From: Planctomycetaceae bacterium
GTDB lineage: Bacteria > Planctomycetota > Planctomycetia > Pirellulales > Pirellulaceae
Direction: 5' to 3'
Assembly (NCBI GenBank): GCA_007121535.1
Contig: SKKK01000287.1
Coordinates: 1 to 42,756, forward strand
Length of the DNA stretch: 42,756 bases
Made by a program: the position numbers and the translations under genes. Numbering within the stretch: the stretch's first letter is position 1; every line of letters begins with the position of its first letter. Under the pieces are notes generated by a model, which was not told the DNA's origin, made no database searches, and was given only the letters and a program-made list of their open reading frames with translations. Shown piece after piece: positions 26,801 to 36,015 of this stretch.

Positions 26801-27906
26801 GGTTTCCCGAGATCCGGGTGGCGATCACGCCGGGCGGTTTGATGATCTCGTCGGACGACCCCGAGGCGTTGGACCAGTTCGAAGAACTGCTGCGTCTGGC
26901 TGTCGGTCCGGCGGGCATGATCCCGCAGCGTGAAATCACCGTTTTTCACCTGAAGTACGCCGAGGCCGAGGTCGCCAACACATTGCTGCAGGAGGTCCTT
27001 TCCGGTCCCGGCGCCGATTCAGGCGGTTCGCTGCTGGGCGATGTGACCTCGAACCTGTTGGGCGGCGGGCTGTTGGGCGGGCTGTTGGGCGGGCTGGCCG
27101 GTGGCGTCAGCGATGCCGGAACCACCATGCAAGGGACGGGGCTGATCACGGTCGTCCCGGATCCTCGTTTGAATGCCCTGATCGTCGAAGCGAATGAAGC
27201 GGACTTGGCGTTTATCGAGCAATTGTTGCGCGTGATTGACCGCGAGAGCAGCATTACCGATATTCAAACGAGCGGCGTCCCGAGGCTGATTCCCGTCATC
27301 TATAACTCGGCCGACGAGGTGGCGGGGGTGGTCCGGCAGGTGTATGCCGATCGTATCGACACCCCCGGAGGCCGGCAGCGTCAGCCGTCGCCCGAAGATC
27401 TGATCCGCATGTTGCGCGGCCAGCGAGGCGGCGGTGGCGGCGGGCAGGATTCGCGCGGAGAGATTCAGAAGATGACCGTCGGCGTCGACGCTCGCAGCAA
27501 CGCCTTGATCGTCACGGCCCCGGAACCTTTGTTCCGCCAGGTCGAACAGTTAGTCCAGCAGATCGACCAACCGGGTAGCCCCGATGCCGATTATGTCTTG
27601 ATCCAGCCTATCAAGGTCTCGGATCCCGAAGTCGTGAAGCGGACGTTGGGATCGCTGATGACGCCCCCGAGTCGACCCAGCACGACCACGACAGGTCAAA
27701 CGCCCCAGGCTCGATCGGATGCGGGCGCGGATCAACGGATGGAATTCTTACGTCGTCTACGGGATGCCGGCGCCTTTGGCGGTGGAGGTCCCGGCGGCGG
27801 AACTCCTGGCGGAGGTGCGGCGCGAGGTACCGGTGGAGCGCCGTCCGGCGGTGGGGCACCAACTCGCGGTGGCACAACCGGCGGTCGCGGCAGTCGCGGT
27901 CGCTAA
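23899..27906 (+). CDS. Secretin-like periplasmic protein with N0/N1 modules, no pore domain seen
   Basis: 1335 residues from the GTG at 23899, chosen for AAGGA eight bases upstream and a clean signal peptide (1-34). Residues 35-195 are helical with LxLSDxQR-type segments like those of Spy/CpxP-type proteins. Residues 250-460 are very acidic with pentapeptide repeats. An N0-type (secretin/TonB short N-terminal) domain is at about 462-545. About eight N1-type modules follow to residue 1285, several with the signature DPRLNALIVEA or DARSNALIVTA. The chain ends in a Gly-rich tail. The C-terminal secretin pore domain, which should follow the last N module, is not visible. In a normal GspD, two to three N1 modules lead into the pore. 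It likely lines the periplasmic channel of the downstream T2SS with a separate pore protein (inference). Confidence 0.8.
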   Translation: MSRIFFPARWLTLLTTAVLAATCWVAAPLRAADMSFVGVLALAVERDVAAQLELSDSTRRQLLDLIDRRESQALEMVQENRDLPPSEQAARLVPFVAESERMGFALLTMQQRQKLQSIRVARSGMLSLGEAELASSLALSDAQRQSVQQLLKQRATDLTRGGENEQRITRAIYERKLASVLTDAQRATWEKMAGLTDAKLESAEQAVTTAEAEPVEPAAETDETAETDVATVTPTATAAAEADPAATDDVKDEVTEVTTDEVTTDEVTTDEVTTDEVTEQASDEVTEEVSDDAVESPAVTEVVDTAATQEVEAEPADSTPMEATAEETEPIDSETADAEAEAVASDEATPASEESATAESQDHATEEAEPLDEEPLDEEPLDEEPLDEEPLDEEPLDEEAMDEEAMDEEAMDEEAMDEEPIDDEPIDEEVVDEEYMDEELMDEELMDDEFMEFMDLMDEPDDGKLRFSFYAAPWREVLEWFAERADLSLVVEVLPVGTFTYRDDRAYEVDEALDLLNSYLLTRGYTLVRRERLLLVIDLESPIPEELITLVTLDELDQRGRYELVKCVFPLARMTADEARRMIEGFLGPQGMVIAFPAARQILVTETAGKLRTIRDMIARVEDPKAGGMERIVDFQLNHVIAEEVLAIARPLLGLGPDQNFDSEISISIDPLGTRLFATGDTEKLKLLADLIPRIDRETPPTVDAGVVIEDPKLRTYYIRSADPQLAYRTVQTMLANQPEVRMDLDTTSGKLVVLARPDQHQLVQDTIAELEGQTRRFEVIQLKRSDPQFIILALNKFFNLGAGEDGPNPDDPIIDGDPLSMRLWVRATDTQIEQIRELIDTLEGPEDEQTAGTTFRVLPLTGSAAQSALDTVERLWDRRNPIRMVTPSALTPSDVRLRSVTPLDGEEFEIEGLFPLVPPKPRSEPLESLEPSAGRHSGPSPYYFTSRSQGEEGQEPSSTPEASSEEGFPEIRVAITPGGLMISSDDPEALDQFEELLRLAVGPAGMIPQREITVFHLKYAEAEVANTLLQEVLSGPGADSGGSLLGDVTSNLLGGGLLGGLLGGLAGGVSDAGTTMQGTGLITVVPDPRLNALIVEANEADLAFIEQLLRVIDRESSITDIQTSGVPRLIPVIYNSADEVAGVVRQVYADRIDTPGGRQRQPSPEDLIRMLRGQRGGGGGGQDSRGEIQKMTVGVDARSNALIVTAPEPLFRQVEQLVQQIDQPGSPDADYVLIQPIKVSDPEVVKRTLGSLMTPPSRPSTTTTGQTPQARSDAGADQRMEFLRRLRDAGAFGGGGPGGGTPGGGAARGTGGAPSGGGAPTRGGTTGGRGSRGR
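24670..24729 (+). repeat. Four 15-base tandem repeats in the secretin-like gene
   Basis: Four exact copies of ACGACTGACGAAGTG, encoding TTDEV, at 24670-24684, 24685-24699, 24700-24714 and 24715-24729. DNA identity between copies is complete, so the expansion is recent. Confidence 0.9.
25003..25242 (+). repeat. Sixteen 15-base tandem repeats in the secretin-like gene
   Basis: Six exact units of GAGCCCTTGGACGAG (25003-25092, encoding EPLDE), then ten degenerate units of the same 15-base period (EAMDE, EPIDD, EELMD and so on) to about 25242. The protein segment is intensely acidic. The gradient from exact to degenerate copies indicates continued expansion at one end. Confidence 0.88.
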
Positions 27907-27924
27907 TTTGAAAGCGGAAAGGCC

Positions 27925-28767
27925 ATGGACCTATTCAACCGAGTGCTGGTGTTCGCAGCCTACGTGGTGATCGGCTGCATCATCGGCGTCTCGGCGTGGG
28001 CAGCCGGCTGGTACTATGCCGGTTCACAACGGGACGCCATGCATGATGCTTTCGGCGACCTGGATGCAGATGCCACGTTGCGGTTGGCCCAGGCCAGCGT
28101 TCCCACGCCGGGGGTGCATGTCGAACACCTGTTCGCCCAGCGGGCTCAGATCGAACGATTGCAGGCCGCCTTGGAACAGAAAGATGCTTTGCTGGATCGC
28201 AAGCGGCAACTACTGGAACAGAAATCGGTCGATCAGCAAACGTTAGAACGCGAATTGGAATCCGCGATTGCGGTGTTGGAACTGCTGGCAGCGCAAGCCA
28301 TGCTGGCCGACTCGATCCCGGAAGACCCCGGCGATCAGCCGCTGATGGCGGAACTTGAAAAGCTGCAAGACGAGCGCAATCGAAATCAGGCGTTGGCTGA
28401 GCAATTGCAAGAGGAATTGGAGAAACTGGCTGCGGATATGGCACTGACCGATGAACGCATCCGGCAATTGCAACAACAGTCCGAATTCGAAACGACGGTC
28501 CTGCTGGACGAGGTGGCCACGTTGCAAACGGTCGCGTCGCAGGCGCTGGCAGGATTGGGCGCCGAATCGGTCGATGCGTTGGTCGATCTGTTGGCTGACC
28601 CACGACCGCGCATTCGGCGGTGGGCTGCGGAGGTATTGGCACAGATCGGACCGCCGGCGGATGAGGCGATTCCGGCTCTGGTGGACATCATGTCCGACCC
28701 CGATCCTTTGGTGCGCGAGGCGGTGCAACGGGCATTGGACAGCATTCAACCGATGGAACAGGAGTGA
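27925..28767 (+). CDS. Membrane-anchored coiled-coil protein with C-terminal HEAT-like repeats
   Basis: 280 residues, with GGAAAGG just before the ATG and only 18 bases after the secretin-like gene, so probably co-transcribed. One membrane helix (about 7-30) places the rest on one side of the membrane. Residues 65-200 form a long coiled coil (repeated QIERLQAALEQKDALLD-like heptads). The end (210-275) has two HEAT/PBS-lyase-like helical repeats: VDALVDLLADPRPRIRRWAA and IPALVDIMSDPDPLVREAVQ. No family named. Position and architecture suggest a structural or scaffolding part of the secretion machine (inference). Confidence 0.75.
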   Translation: MDLFNRVLVFAAYVVIGCIIGVSAWAAGWYYAGSQRDAMHDAFGDLDADATLRLAQASVPTPGVHVEHLFAQRAQIERLQAALEQKDALLDRKRQLLEQKSVDQQTLERELESAIAVLELLAAQAMLADSIPEDPGDQPLMAELEKLQDERNRNQALAEQLQEELEKLAADMALTDERIRQLQQQSEFETTVLLDEVATLQTVASQALAGLGAESVDALVDLLADPRPRIRRWAAEVLAQIGPPADEAIPALVDIMSDPDPLVREAVQRALDSIQPMEQE

Positions 28768-28901
28768 TCATTTGTTCAGCAATCCGCCGGATTCGGGTGG
28801 TCAGACGGAACTTGTTCGTTCATAATAGGTTTACCTTACATACAAGCGTTTAGAGCTTTGGGAACGTTGCCATTTGTCGTCTCGAAAGGAGAAGGCGTGT
28901 C

Positions 28902-30347
28902 ATGAACAGCAAAACAACTCGTTGGCTGATCGTTGGCTTGGTACTTGCCGCATCGTGGTCTGTGCGACAAGCTGCCGCGCAGGATCCCACCGAATTTTTG
29001 AGGCGCCTGGACACCAACAATGACGGGATGATTGATGCCTCGGAACTGGAGGGAAGATTCGGCAGTTTTATTCTGCGGATGGCCGATAACAACCCCCGTC
29101 TCGATTTTTCAAGGCCCGTGCCGATCGATCGGCTGGCGGAGGAGTTCACCAGGATGCGTGAAGAGCGCATGCAGGCTGGTGGAGGACCAGGCGGAGGCCC
29201 AGGCGGATGGGGCGGTGGTCGCGGCGAAGGTGACCGAGGCGACGATGCTCGAGGTCGTGGCGGACCTCCCGGTGGCAGGCCCTCGGGCGGCGATGATGCA
29301 GGTCGCGAACGGGGCCGGGGTGGCGGCGACGATCGATCCAACGTCTACCGGGCGTCTGAAACCACCGAGTTGAAGCCCTTGGTGCCTGTCTTCGGCGAAG
29401 AGAAAGAGGTCACGCCGCCGTTGGGGTTCGGCGCGGAGGGCGAATTGTTTTCGGTGGTCATCACGGAACAGGACCGTCAGGAGGCAGCCAGAGCGTTCCG
29501 CTTTTACGACCGGAACAACGACGGCAAGATCGACCAGGAAGAAATGCGGCGAAGCCGCCGCGGCATGGACCTGCTGCAGTATGACCGGAATCGCGACGGT
29601 GTCATCACGCTGGACGAAATGGAGTATCGCTACGCTCGGCGACGGATCGAAAACACGCGAAACGCCGCAAGCGGCGGCCAAGGCGACAGGGATCAGGGGC
29701 AACAAGGCGGGGAGCGTCGAGGACGTGGTGGACGCGACGGTGGACGCGACGGCGATGGTCGTGAACGGTCCAACGGCAATCCCAGCCCTTACGCCGCGTT
29801 GAGTTCCTATCGGGTGGTGGCGCCGGTCGAGCGCTTGCCCGCCGGGTTGCCGGATTGGTTCTATCGCAGTGATGCCGATGGTGATGGTCAGATCTCGATG
29901 GCTGAGTTTTCGGCCACCTGGAGCGAGGCCGTCTTGGAAGATTTCTACCAGTTCGATTTGAATCGCGACGGCTTGATCACCCCGGAAGAAGTGCTGCGAG
30001 CAAAAGCGGCGGGCGCAGTACGAGGTTCCCCCGTCAGCTCGGTCGCTTCCGAATCGGCTTCCGAACCGGCTACCGAATCGAACGAAGCTCCGTCGCGGTC
30101 TCGCGGAGCGTTTCGCAGTTCGGCCACCACAGCCTCGGAACCTGCTTCCCAAGATGATGGACCGCCGATCGACCCTCGACACATGGAGTACTATCGAGGG
30201 CTGATCGCCAAGTACGACACCAACGGCGATGGTGTGTTGACAGAGGACGAGTGGGTGAATATGTCGCGCAACCCGGCGGCGGCGGATGTCAACGGGGATG
30301 GAAAGATCACCGTGGAAGAATACGCTCGCTGGGCGATGCGGCGTTAG
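28902..30347 (+). CDS. Exported protein with seven EF-hand calcium-binding loops
   Basis: 481 residues, AAGGAG upstream of the ATG at 28902. Signal peptide 7-26. Seven canonical EF-hand loops start at about residues 37 (DTNNDGMIDASE), 203 (DRNNDGKIDQEE), 228 (DRNRDGVITLDE), 324 (DADGDGQISMAE), 352 (DLNRDGLITPEE), 439 (DTNGDGVLTEDE) and 462 (DVNGDGKITVEE), all with Asp/Asn at positions 1, 3, 5 and Glu at 12. They are separated by Gly/Arg-rich and Ser/Glu-rich linkers. The protein should bind several Ca2+ ions outside the cytoplasm. Planctomycetes have many such proteins of unknown role. Its place between the secretin-like gene and gspE suggests a T2SS accessory or substrate. Confidence 0.85.
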   Translation: MNSKTTRWLIVGLVLAASWSVRQAAAQDPTEFLRRLDTNNDGMIDASELEGRFGSFILRMADNNPRLDFSRPVPIDRLAEEFTRMREERMQAGGGPGGGPGGWGGGRGEGDRGDDARGRGGPPGGRPSGGDDAGRERGRGGGDDRSNVYRASETTELKPLVPVFGEEKEVTPPLGFGAEGELFSVVITEQDRQEAARAFRFYDRNNDGKIDQEEMRRSRRGMDLLQYDRNRDGVITLDEMEYRYARRRIENTRNAASGGQGDRDQGQQGGERRGRGGRDGGRDGDGRERSNGNPSPYAALSSYRVVAPVERLPAGLPDWFYRSDADGDGQISMAEFSATWSEAVLEDFYQFDLNRDGLITPEEVLRAKAAGAVRGSPVSSVASESASEPATESNEAPSRSRGAFRSSATTASEPASQDDGPPIDPRHMEYYRGLIAKYDTNGDGVLTEDEWVNMSRNPAAADVNGDGKITVEEYARWAMRR

Positions 30348-30411
30348 CGTGCAAAGTGCAATCGGACGTACGTCTTTGGCGAAAGTCTATCAATCGGATA
30401 AGGAAAGTAAC

Positions 30412-31191
30412 ATGATGATGCGAAGTGTCTGCTGCGGTGCCGTTCTGACGGCGATGTTGGTGTTGGGGTTCGGCGCCAGTGTGGCCGCTCAGCCGGGTGG
30501 CGGGCCCGGTGGATTTGGTGCCTTTGGAGGATTCGGCGGTCCCGGTGGCGGAGCCATGGGTCTCTTGCTTCGTCAGGATGTGAGAGACGAGCTGGAACTG
30601 ATCGACAGTCAGGTCGAAGAATTGACCCAGATAAGGGATGGCATGATGGAGCAGCTCAGGGGGCTCGCGGCTCCAGACGAGAGCCTCTCGCGGCAAGAAC
30701 GCATTGAACGTTTTCAAGAGACGGTGGAAAAAACGCAACAGGAGATGGAACAAAAGCTGGACCAGGTTTTGCTCCCGCATCAGAGGAAGCGACTGGATCA
30801 GTTGAGCAATCAGATGGCATTGCGAGGCGGCTTTTTCCGAGGGTTGACCAGCCAACGGTTGGCCGAAGAGTTCAACATCACGGAACAACAGCGCGAGCGA
30901 TTGCGTAGCAAGGCCGAGCAATTGGAAGCGGAATTGCGACAGAAGATCGCCGAGTTGCGAAAGGAGGCGCAAGCTGAGTTGCTCAAGGAACTGAATCCCG
31001 CCCAGCAGGCTCAGGTACGCGAGCGATTTGGCGAGCCATTCGATTTCCAACGCTTCGACGTGACGCAATTCGGACGCGGTGGCGCGGCAGGCAGCGGTCC
31101 AAACGGTGGGGAGGTTCCGAGACAGGGTGGCGGCGGCTCGGAGGGCGCAGAACCTGGAGGACGGGACCGACGCGGTCGGCGGCCTCAATAG
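30412..31191 (+). CDS. Exported helical protein, Spy/CpxP-like
   Basis: 259 residues from the first of three successive ATGs at 30412, preceded by AAGGAAAG. Signal peptide 4-26, then a Gly/Phe-rich stretch (27-49), then about 180 residues of charged amphipathic helix with an LTxxQ-type pattern (FNITEQQRERLRSKAEQLE, LNPAQQAQVRERFG), and a Gly/Arg-rich tail. This resembles periplasmic Spy/CpxP-type chaperone-like proteins, but similarity is by pattern only. The secretin-like protein has similar helices at its N-terminus. It sits 64 bases after the EF-hand gene and 96 bases before gspE. Confidence 0.7.
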   Translation: MMMRSVCCGAVLTAMLVLGFGASVAAQPGGGPGGFGAFGGFGGPGGGAMGLLLRQDVRDELELIDSQVEELTQIRDGMMEQLRGLAAPDESLSRQERIERFQETVEKTQQEMEQKLDQVLLPHQRKRLDQLSNQMALRGGFFRGLTSQRLAEEFNITEQQRERLRSKAEQLEAELRQKIAELRKEAQAELLKELNPAQQAQVRERFGEPFDFQRFDVTQFGRGGAAGSGPNGGEVPRQGGGGSEGAEPGGRDRRGRRPQ

Positions 31192-31221
31192 CCTGTGCCG
31201 ATCTCGGCTTGTTTGGGATAC

Positions 31222-31227
31222 TATAAT
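31222..31227 (+). promoter_or_regulatory. Candidate -10 element ahead of gspE
   Basis: A perfect TATAAT lies 60 bases before the gspE start codon in the 96-base gap. No good -35 is visible at 16-18 bases, so this is only a candidate internal promoter for the gspE-M block. Confidence 0.35.
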
Positions 31228-31287
31228 TGGCGGGGATGTTGTTTCGAATTGCCGGCGCGGCCGGATGGTTGGGAGTGAGAACGAGTC

Positions 31288-33042
<1,755 letters not shown>

Positions 33043-33061
33043 CGTACAGAGAACCATCCCG

Positions 33062-34270
33062 ATGCCTGATTTTGCCTACATCGCGCGAGACCTTCAAGGA
33101 GCCAGGGTGACCGGAACGCTCACGGCGGGCTCCGAGCGTGAGGTGATCACGCAGTTGTCCGCCAAGTCCTTGTTCCCGGTCCAAGTGGCGGCAGCCAAGT
33201 CGAAGAGTTCGAGTGTCAGCCACAAACGGGTCGGCGGCCAGTTGATGGCCAACACGTACAGCCAACTCTCCGCGCTATTGCGCAGCGGCGTACCCCTGTT
33301 GCGGTCGATCCGCGTGATCCGGGATCAGACCTCCAATTTGCGATTGAAAGAGGTGCTGGACGAAGTCTATCGACGAGTCGAGGACGGTGCGACGCTGGCC
33401 GAGGCCATCTCGCGGTACCCGCGGGTTTTCAAAGACATGGCCATCAACATGGTCCGGGCTGGCGGTGAGGGCGGCTTCTTGGAAGACGCGCTGGAACGCG
33501 TGGCGACGTTCACCGAGGCCCAGGAGGACTTGAAGAGCCGCACGATGGGCGCGCTGGCTTATCCGATGTTCCTGGCCGTGGTCGGCGTGCTGGTCGTGGG
33601 TGGCTTGGTGATCTTCTTCGTGCCGTTCTTTGCCGAGATGTTCGACGTATTGCGAGATCGAGGCGAATTGCCTTTGATGACCGAGTGGTTGTTATGGGTC
33701 AGCGAAACCATGCGACGCTTCGGGGTTCTGCTGGCCGCGATGTTCGTCGTGACGGTGATCTTTTTGAAACGCGAACTCGAAACGCCGCGCGGCAAACGAT
33801 TGCGGGATTTGGTCAAACTGCGGATGCCCATCTTGGGTCCGGTTTTTTCCAGTCTGGCCGTGGCTCGCTTCTGCCGAGTCTTGGGGACGCTGTTGAGCAA
33901 CGGCGTGCCCATCTTGCGATCGCTGGAGATCAGCCGTCAAGCGACCGGAAACCAGATCCTATCGGAGGCCATCGAGCGAGCGTCCGAGAACATCTCGTCA
34001 GGCCAGTCGTTGGCGGGGCCCTTGGGAACGTGCGAGTTTTTCCCGCGTACCGTCGTGGAAATGATTTCGGTGGCCGAGGAGGCCAATACGTTGGACCAGG
34101 TGTTGGTGGACGTGGCCGATGGACTGGAACGTCGAACGTCGCGGCGATTGGATCTGGCCGTCCGATTGTTGGAACCGATCATGTTGTTGGTTCTGGCCGC
34201 GATCGTGCTGTTCGTGGTGATCGCTTTGCTGATGCCCGTGATCAAGATGAGCGGCACGATGCGTGCCTGA
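33062..34270 (+). CDS. gspF: Type II secretion inner-membrane platform protein GspF
   Basis: 402 residues. Two homologous cytoplasmic GspF/PilC domains (about 65-185 and 268-390) share the LLxxGVPxLRSxxxxxxQ pattern (ALLRSGVPLLRSIRVIRDQ and TLLSNGVPILRSLEISRQA). Three membrane helices lie at about 168-192, 218-240 and 372-396, as expected. GspF couples the GspE motor to the pseudopilin platform. The length is normal. It follows gspE after 19 bases and is separated from gspG by 158 bases that contain only spillover frames. Confidence 0.94.
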   Translation: MPDFAYIARDLQGARVTGTLTAGSEREVITQLSAKSLFPVQVAAAKSKSSSVSHKRVGGQLMANTYSQLSALLRSGVPLLRSIRVIRDQTSNLRLKEVLDEVYRRVEDGATLAEAISRYPRVFKDMAINMVRAGGEGGFLEDALERVATFTEAQEDLKSRTMGALAYPMFLAVVGVLVVGGLVIFFVPFFAEMFDVLRDRGELPLMTEWLLWVSETMRRFGVLLAAMFVVTVIFLKRELETPRGKRLRDLVKLRMPILGPVFSSLAVARFCRVLGTLLSNGVPILRSLEISRQATGNQILSEAIERASENISSGQSLAGPLGTCEFFPRTVVEMISVAEEANTLDQVLVDVADGLERRTSRRLDLAVRLLEPIMLLVLAAIVLFVVIALLMPVIKMSGTMRA

Positions 34271-34428
34271 TGGTTGGCCGAACAGCGGTGGGAGATGCCG
34301 CAGGCGTTTCCGGGGGGGAGGAACACCGGCGCCAAGGCGCGGACACCTTGGTGGTCTGCCAGGATTGTTTACGTTATGTGCCTTGCCGGCCCGCGCCGGC
34401 GGAAGGAAAGAATTCGAGGAGTTTGATC

Positions 34429-34854
34429 ATGATTACAATGCAACGTCGCCGTCGCCGACCGGGCTTTACGCTGATGGAAGTCCTGTTGGTGTTGGCGATC
34501 CTGGTGATCTTGGGGTCGATGGTGGGGTTCTTCATTGCCGGGATGCAGCGAGGCGCCTACGAGGATCTGGCGCGGACCCAAATCGGCATGTTCTCCAATC
34601 AACTGGATGTCTACCGGTTGCACGTCGGCAGCTATCCCAACACCAACCAGGGCCTGCAAGCGCTGCGAACGCCTCCTGCGGATCTGTCGAACCCGAACAG
34701 ATGGCGAGGCCCCTATTCGCAAAGCGACATCCCCATGGATCCTTGGGGAAATCCGTATCAGTATGAACTGTTGGGCCCGGAACAATACCGCATCTGGTCG
34801 ATGGGACCCGATGGGGTCAGCGGAACCGAAGATGATGTGGCCAGCACCCAGTAA
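34429..34854 (+). CDS. gspG: Major pseudopilin GspG
   Basis: 141 residues; the start at 34429 follows GAGGAG. The leader ends in RRRPG and cleavage before FTLMEV would leave Phe at +1 and Glu17 at mature position 5, both standard. The hydrophobic helix is followed by YEDLARTQIGMFSNQLDVYRLHVGSYP and the closing DPWGNPYQYELLG and SMGPDGVSGTEDD region, where GspG binds calcium. It forms the body of the pseudopilus. A much longer frame running in from 33685 is an artefact of open reading through gspF. Confidence 0.94.
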   Translation: MITMQRRRRRPGFTLMEVLLVLAILVILGSMVGFFIAGMQRGAYEDLARTQIGMFSNQLDVYRLHVGSYPNTNQGLQALRTPPADLSNPNRWRGPYSQSDIPMDPWGNPYQYELLGPEQYRIWSMGPDGVSGTEDDVASTQ

Positions 34855-34903
34855 GCGCCGGAACGAGCGCAAGACAATCCGGCCTCCGACCTGCTCGGAT
34901 TCG

Positions 34904-35539
34904 ATGCGGCGCCGGCGCGATCCAGCGCGGCGTCGACGCGGGCTCAGTCTGCTGGAAATGATGCTGGTACTGGCCGTGCTGGTCGCTGCGGCCGCGATCG
35001 CGCTGCCGGCGTTGCATGGCCCGATGAGCGACCAACGGTTGCGAAAGGCGGCCGATCTGGTGCTGACTCAATGGGCCAGAGCGCGGCTCGAAGCCATGAA
35101 GACGGGCCAGATGCAGGTGTTTCGCTACGAGATCGGCACCGAGTACTATCAGGTGCAACCGCGTTTCGATGGCTCGATCCTGCTGGAAGGTTCGGCGGAT
35201 GCCGAGCGTCTGATGGCGCCGGACATGCTGCAGAGCCCCGTCGCGGATGGCCGGGATTCGCTGTTGGGCGTCGCGGGGAAGCGGTTGCCCAGCGGCGCCA
35301 CGTTTTTTGCCGGACGAACGGACTCCGATGCCCGCTCGATGCAGTTGCAAAACGAGGATCCGAATGTCCTGCTGTCGGGTACGACAGCTCAACCGATCAT
35401 CTTCTATCCGGACGGTACCGCTTCGCAATCCGTTCTGGTGCTGACCAACGAACGGTTCTTCGTGCAACTGCGGTTGCGTGGATTGACCGGGGTGGGACGC
35501 GCCAGCGGGTTGCTGACCATCGAGGAGATCGAACCATGA
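34904..35539 (+). CDS. gspH: Minor pseudopilin GspH
   Basis: 211 residues from the ATG at 34904. The prepilin site is RRRRG followed by LSLLEMMLVLAVLV, with Glu18 at mature position 5. The C-terminal beta-rich domain, with RLRKAADLVLTQWARARLEA after the helix and a FFVQLRLRGLTG ending strand, fits GspH. An ATG at 34832, inside the end of gspG, would give a longer leader and cannot be excluded. It overlaps gspI by four bases (ATGA). Confidence 0.85.
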   Translation: MRRRRDPARRRRGLSLLEMMLVLAVLVAAAAIALPALHGPMSDQRLRKAADLVLTQWARARLEAMKTGQMQVFRYEIGTEYYQVQPRFDGSILLEGSADAERLMAPDMLQSPVADGRDSLLGVAGKRLPSGATFFAGRTDSDARSMQLQNEDPNVLLSGTTAQPIIFYPDGTASQSVLVLTNERFFVQLRLRGLTGVGRASGLLTIEEIEP

Positions 35540-36015
35540 CGCGTGGCCGCCAAAGATTTCGTCGATCGGCCGCTCGTGCCGGATTGTCCTTGTTGGAGGT
35601 CATCCTGGCGATCGCCATCCTAGGCGGCAGCATCGCCGTGATCGGGGAACTGGTCCGACTGGGCGCCCGACAAGCCGAAGAGGCCCGCGAATTGACGATC
35701 GCTCAGTTGCTGTGCGAGAGCGTCCTGGAAGAAATCGCCGCTGGCGTCATCGCTCCCGAAGCGGTCGGGGATGTCCCCTTCGAACTCGATCCGCGCTGGA
35801 GCTATTCGATCGATGTCGGCTCGCTGGATAATCCCGACCTGCTTCAAGTCACCGTCATGGCGCAGCAGGTCGACGGCAGTCGCGAGATCCCGTTGTACTA
35901 TTCGCTGACTCGCTGGATTCTGGACCCCAACCTGGAATTGGAACTGGACGCACTGGACGCCATGGGCTTCGGGGTGTCCGGTTCCGGCTTGCAGGATTCC
36001 ACGGGAGAACCGTAA
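35536..36015 (+). CDS. gspI: Minor pseudopilin GspI
   Basis: 159 residues with GAGGAG eleven bases upstream, starting inside the gspH stop (ATGA). The prepilin peptidase site is AARAG followed by LSLLEVILAIAIL, Glu21 at mature position 5. The short C-terminal domain and its position between gspH and gspJ support GspI, part of the pseudopilus tip with GspJ and GspK. The stop codon is followed directly by the gspJ start. Confidence 0.88.
   Translation: MTRGRQRFRRSAARAGLSLLEVILAIAILGGSIAVIGELVRLGARQAEEARELTIAQLLCESVLEEIAAGVIAPEAVGDVPFELDPRWSYSIDVGSLDNPDLLQVTVMAQQVDGSREIPLYYSLTRWILDPNLELELDALDAMGFGVSGSGLQDSTGEP

Noticed and set aside
33685-34428. Open frame leading into gspG
   Set aside because: It overlaps gspF out of frame; the gspG start at 34429 has GAGGAG and a proper prepilin leader.
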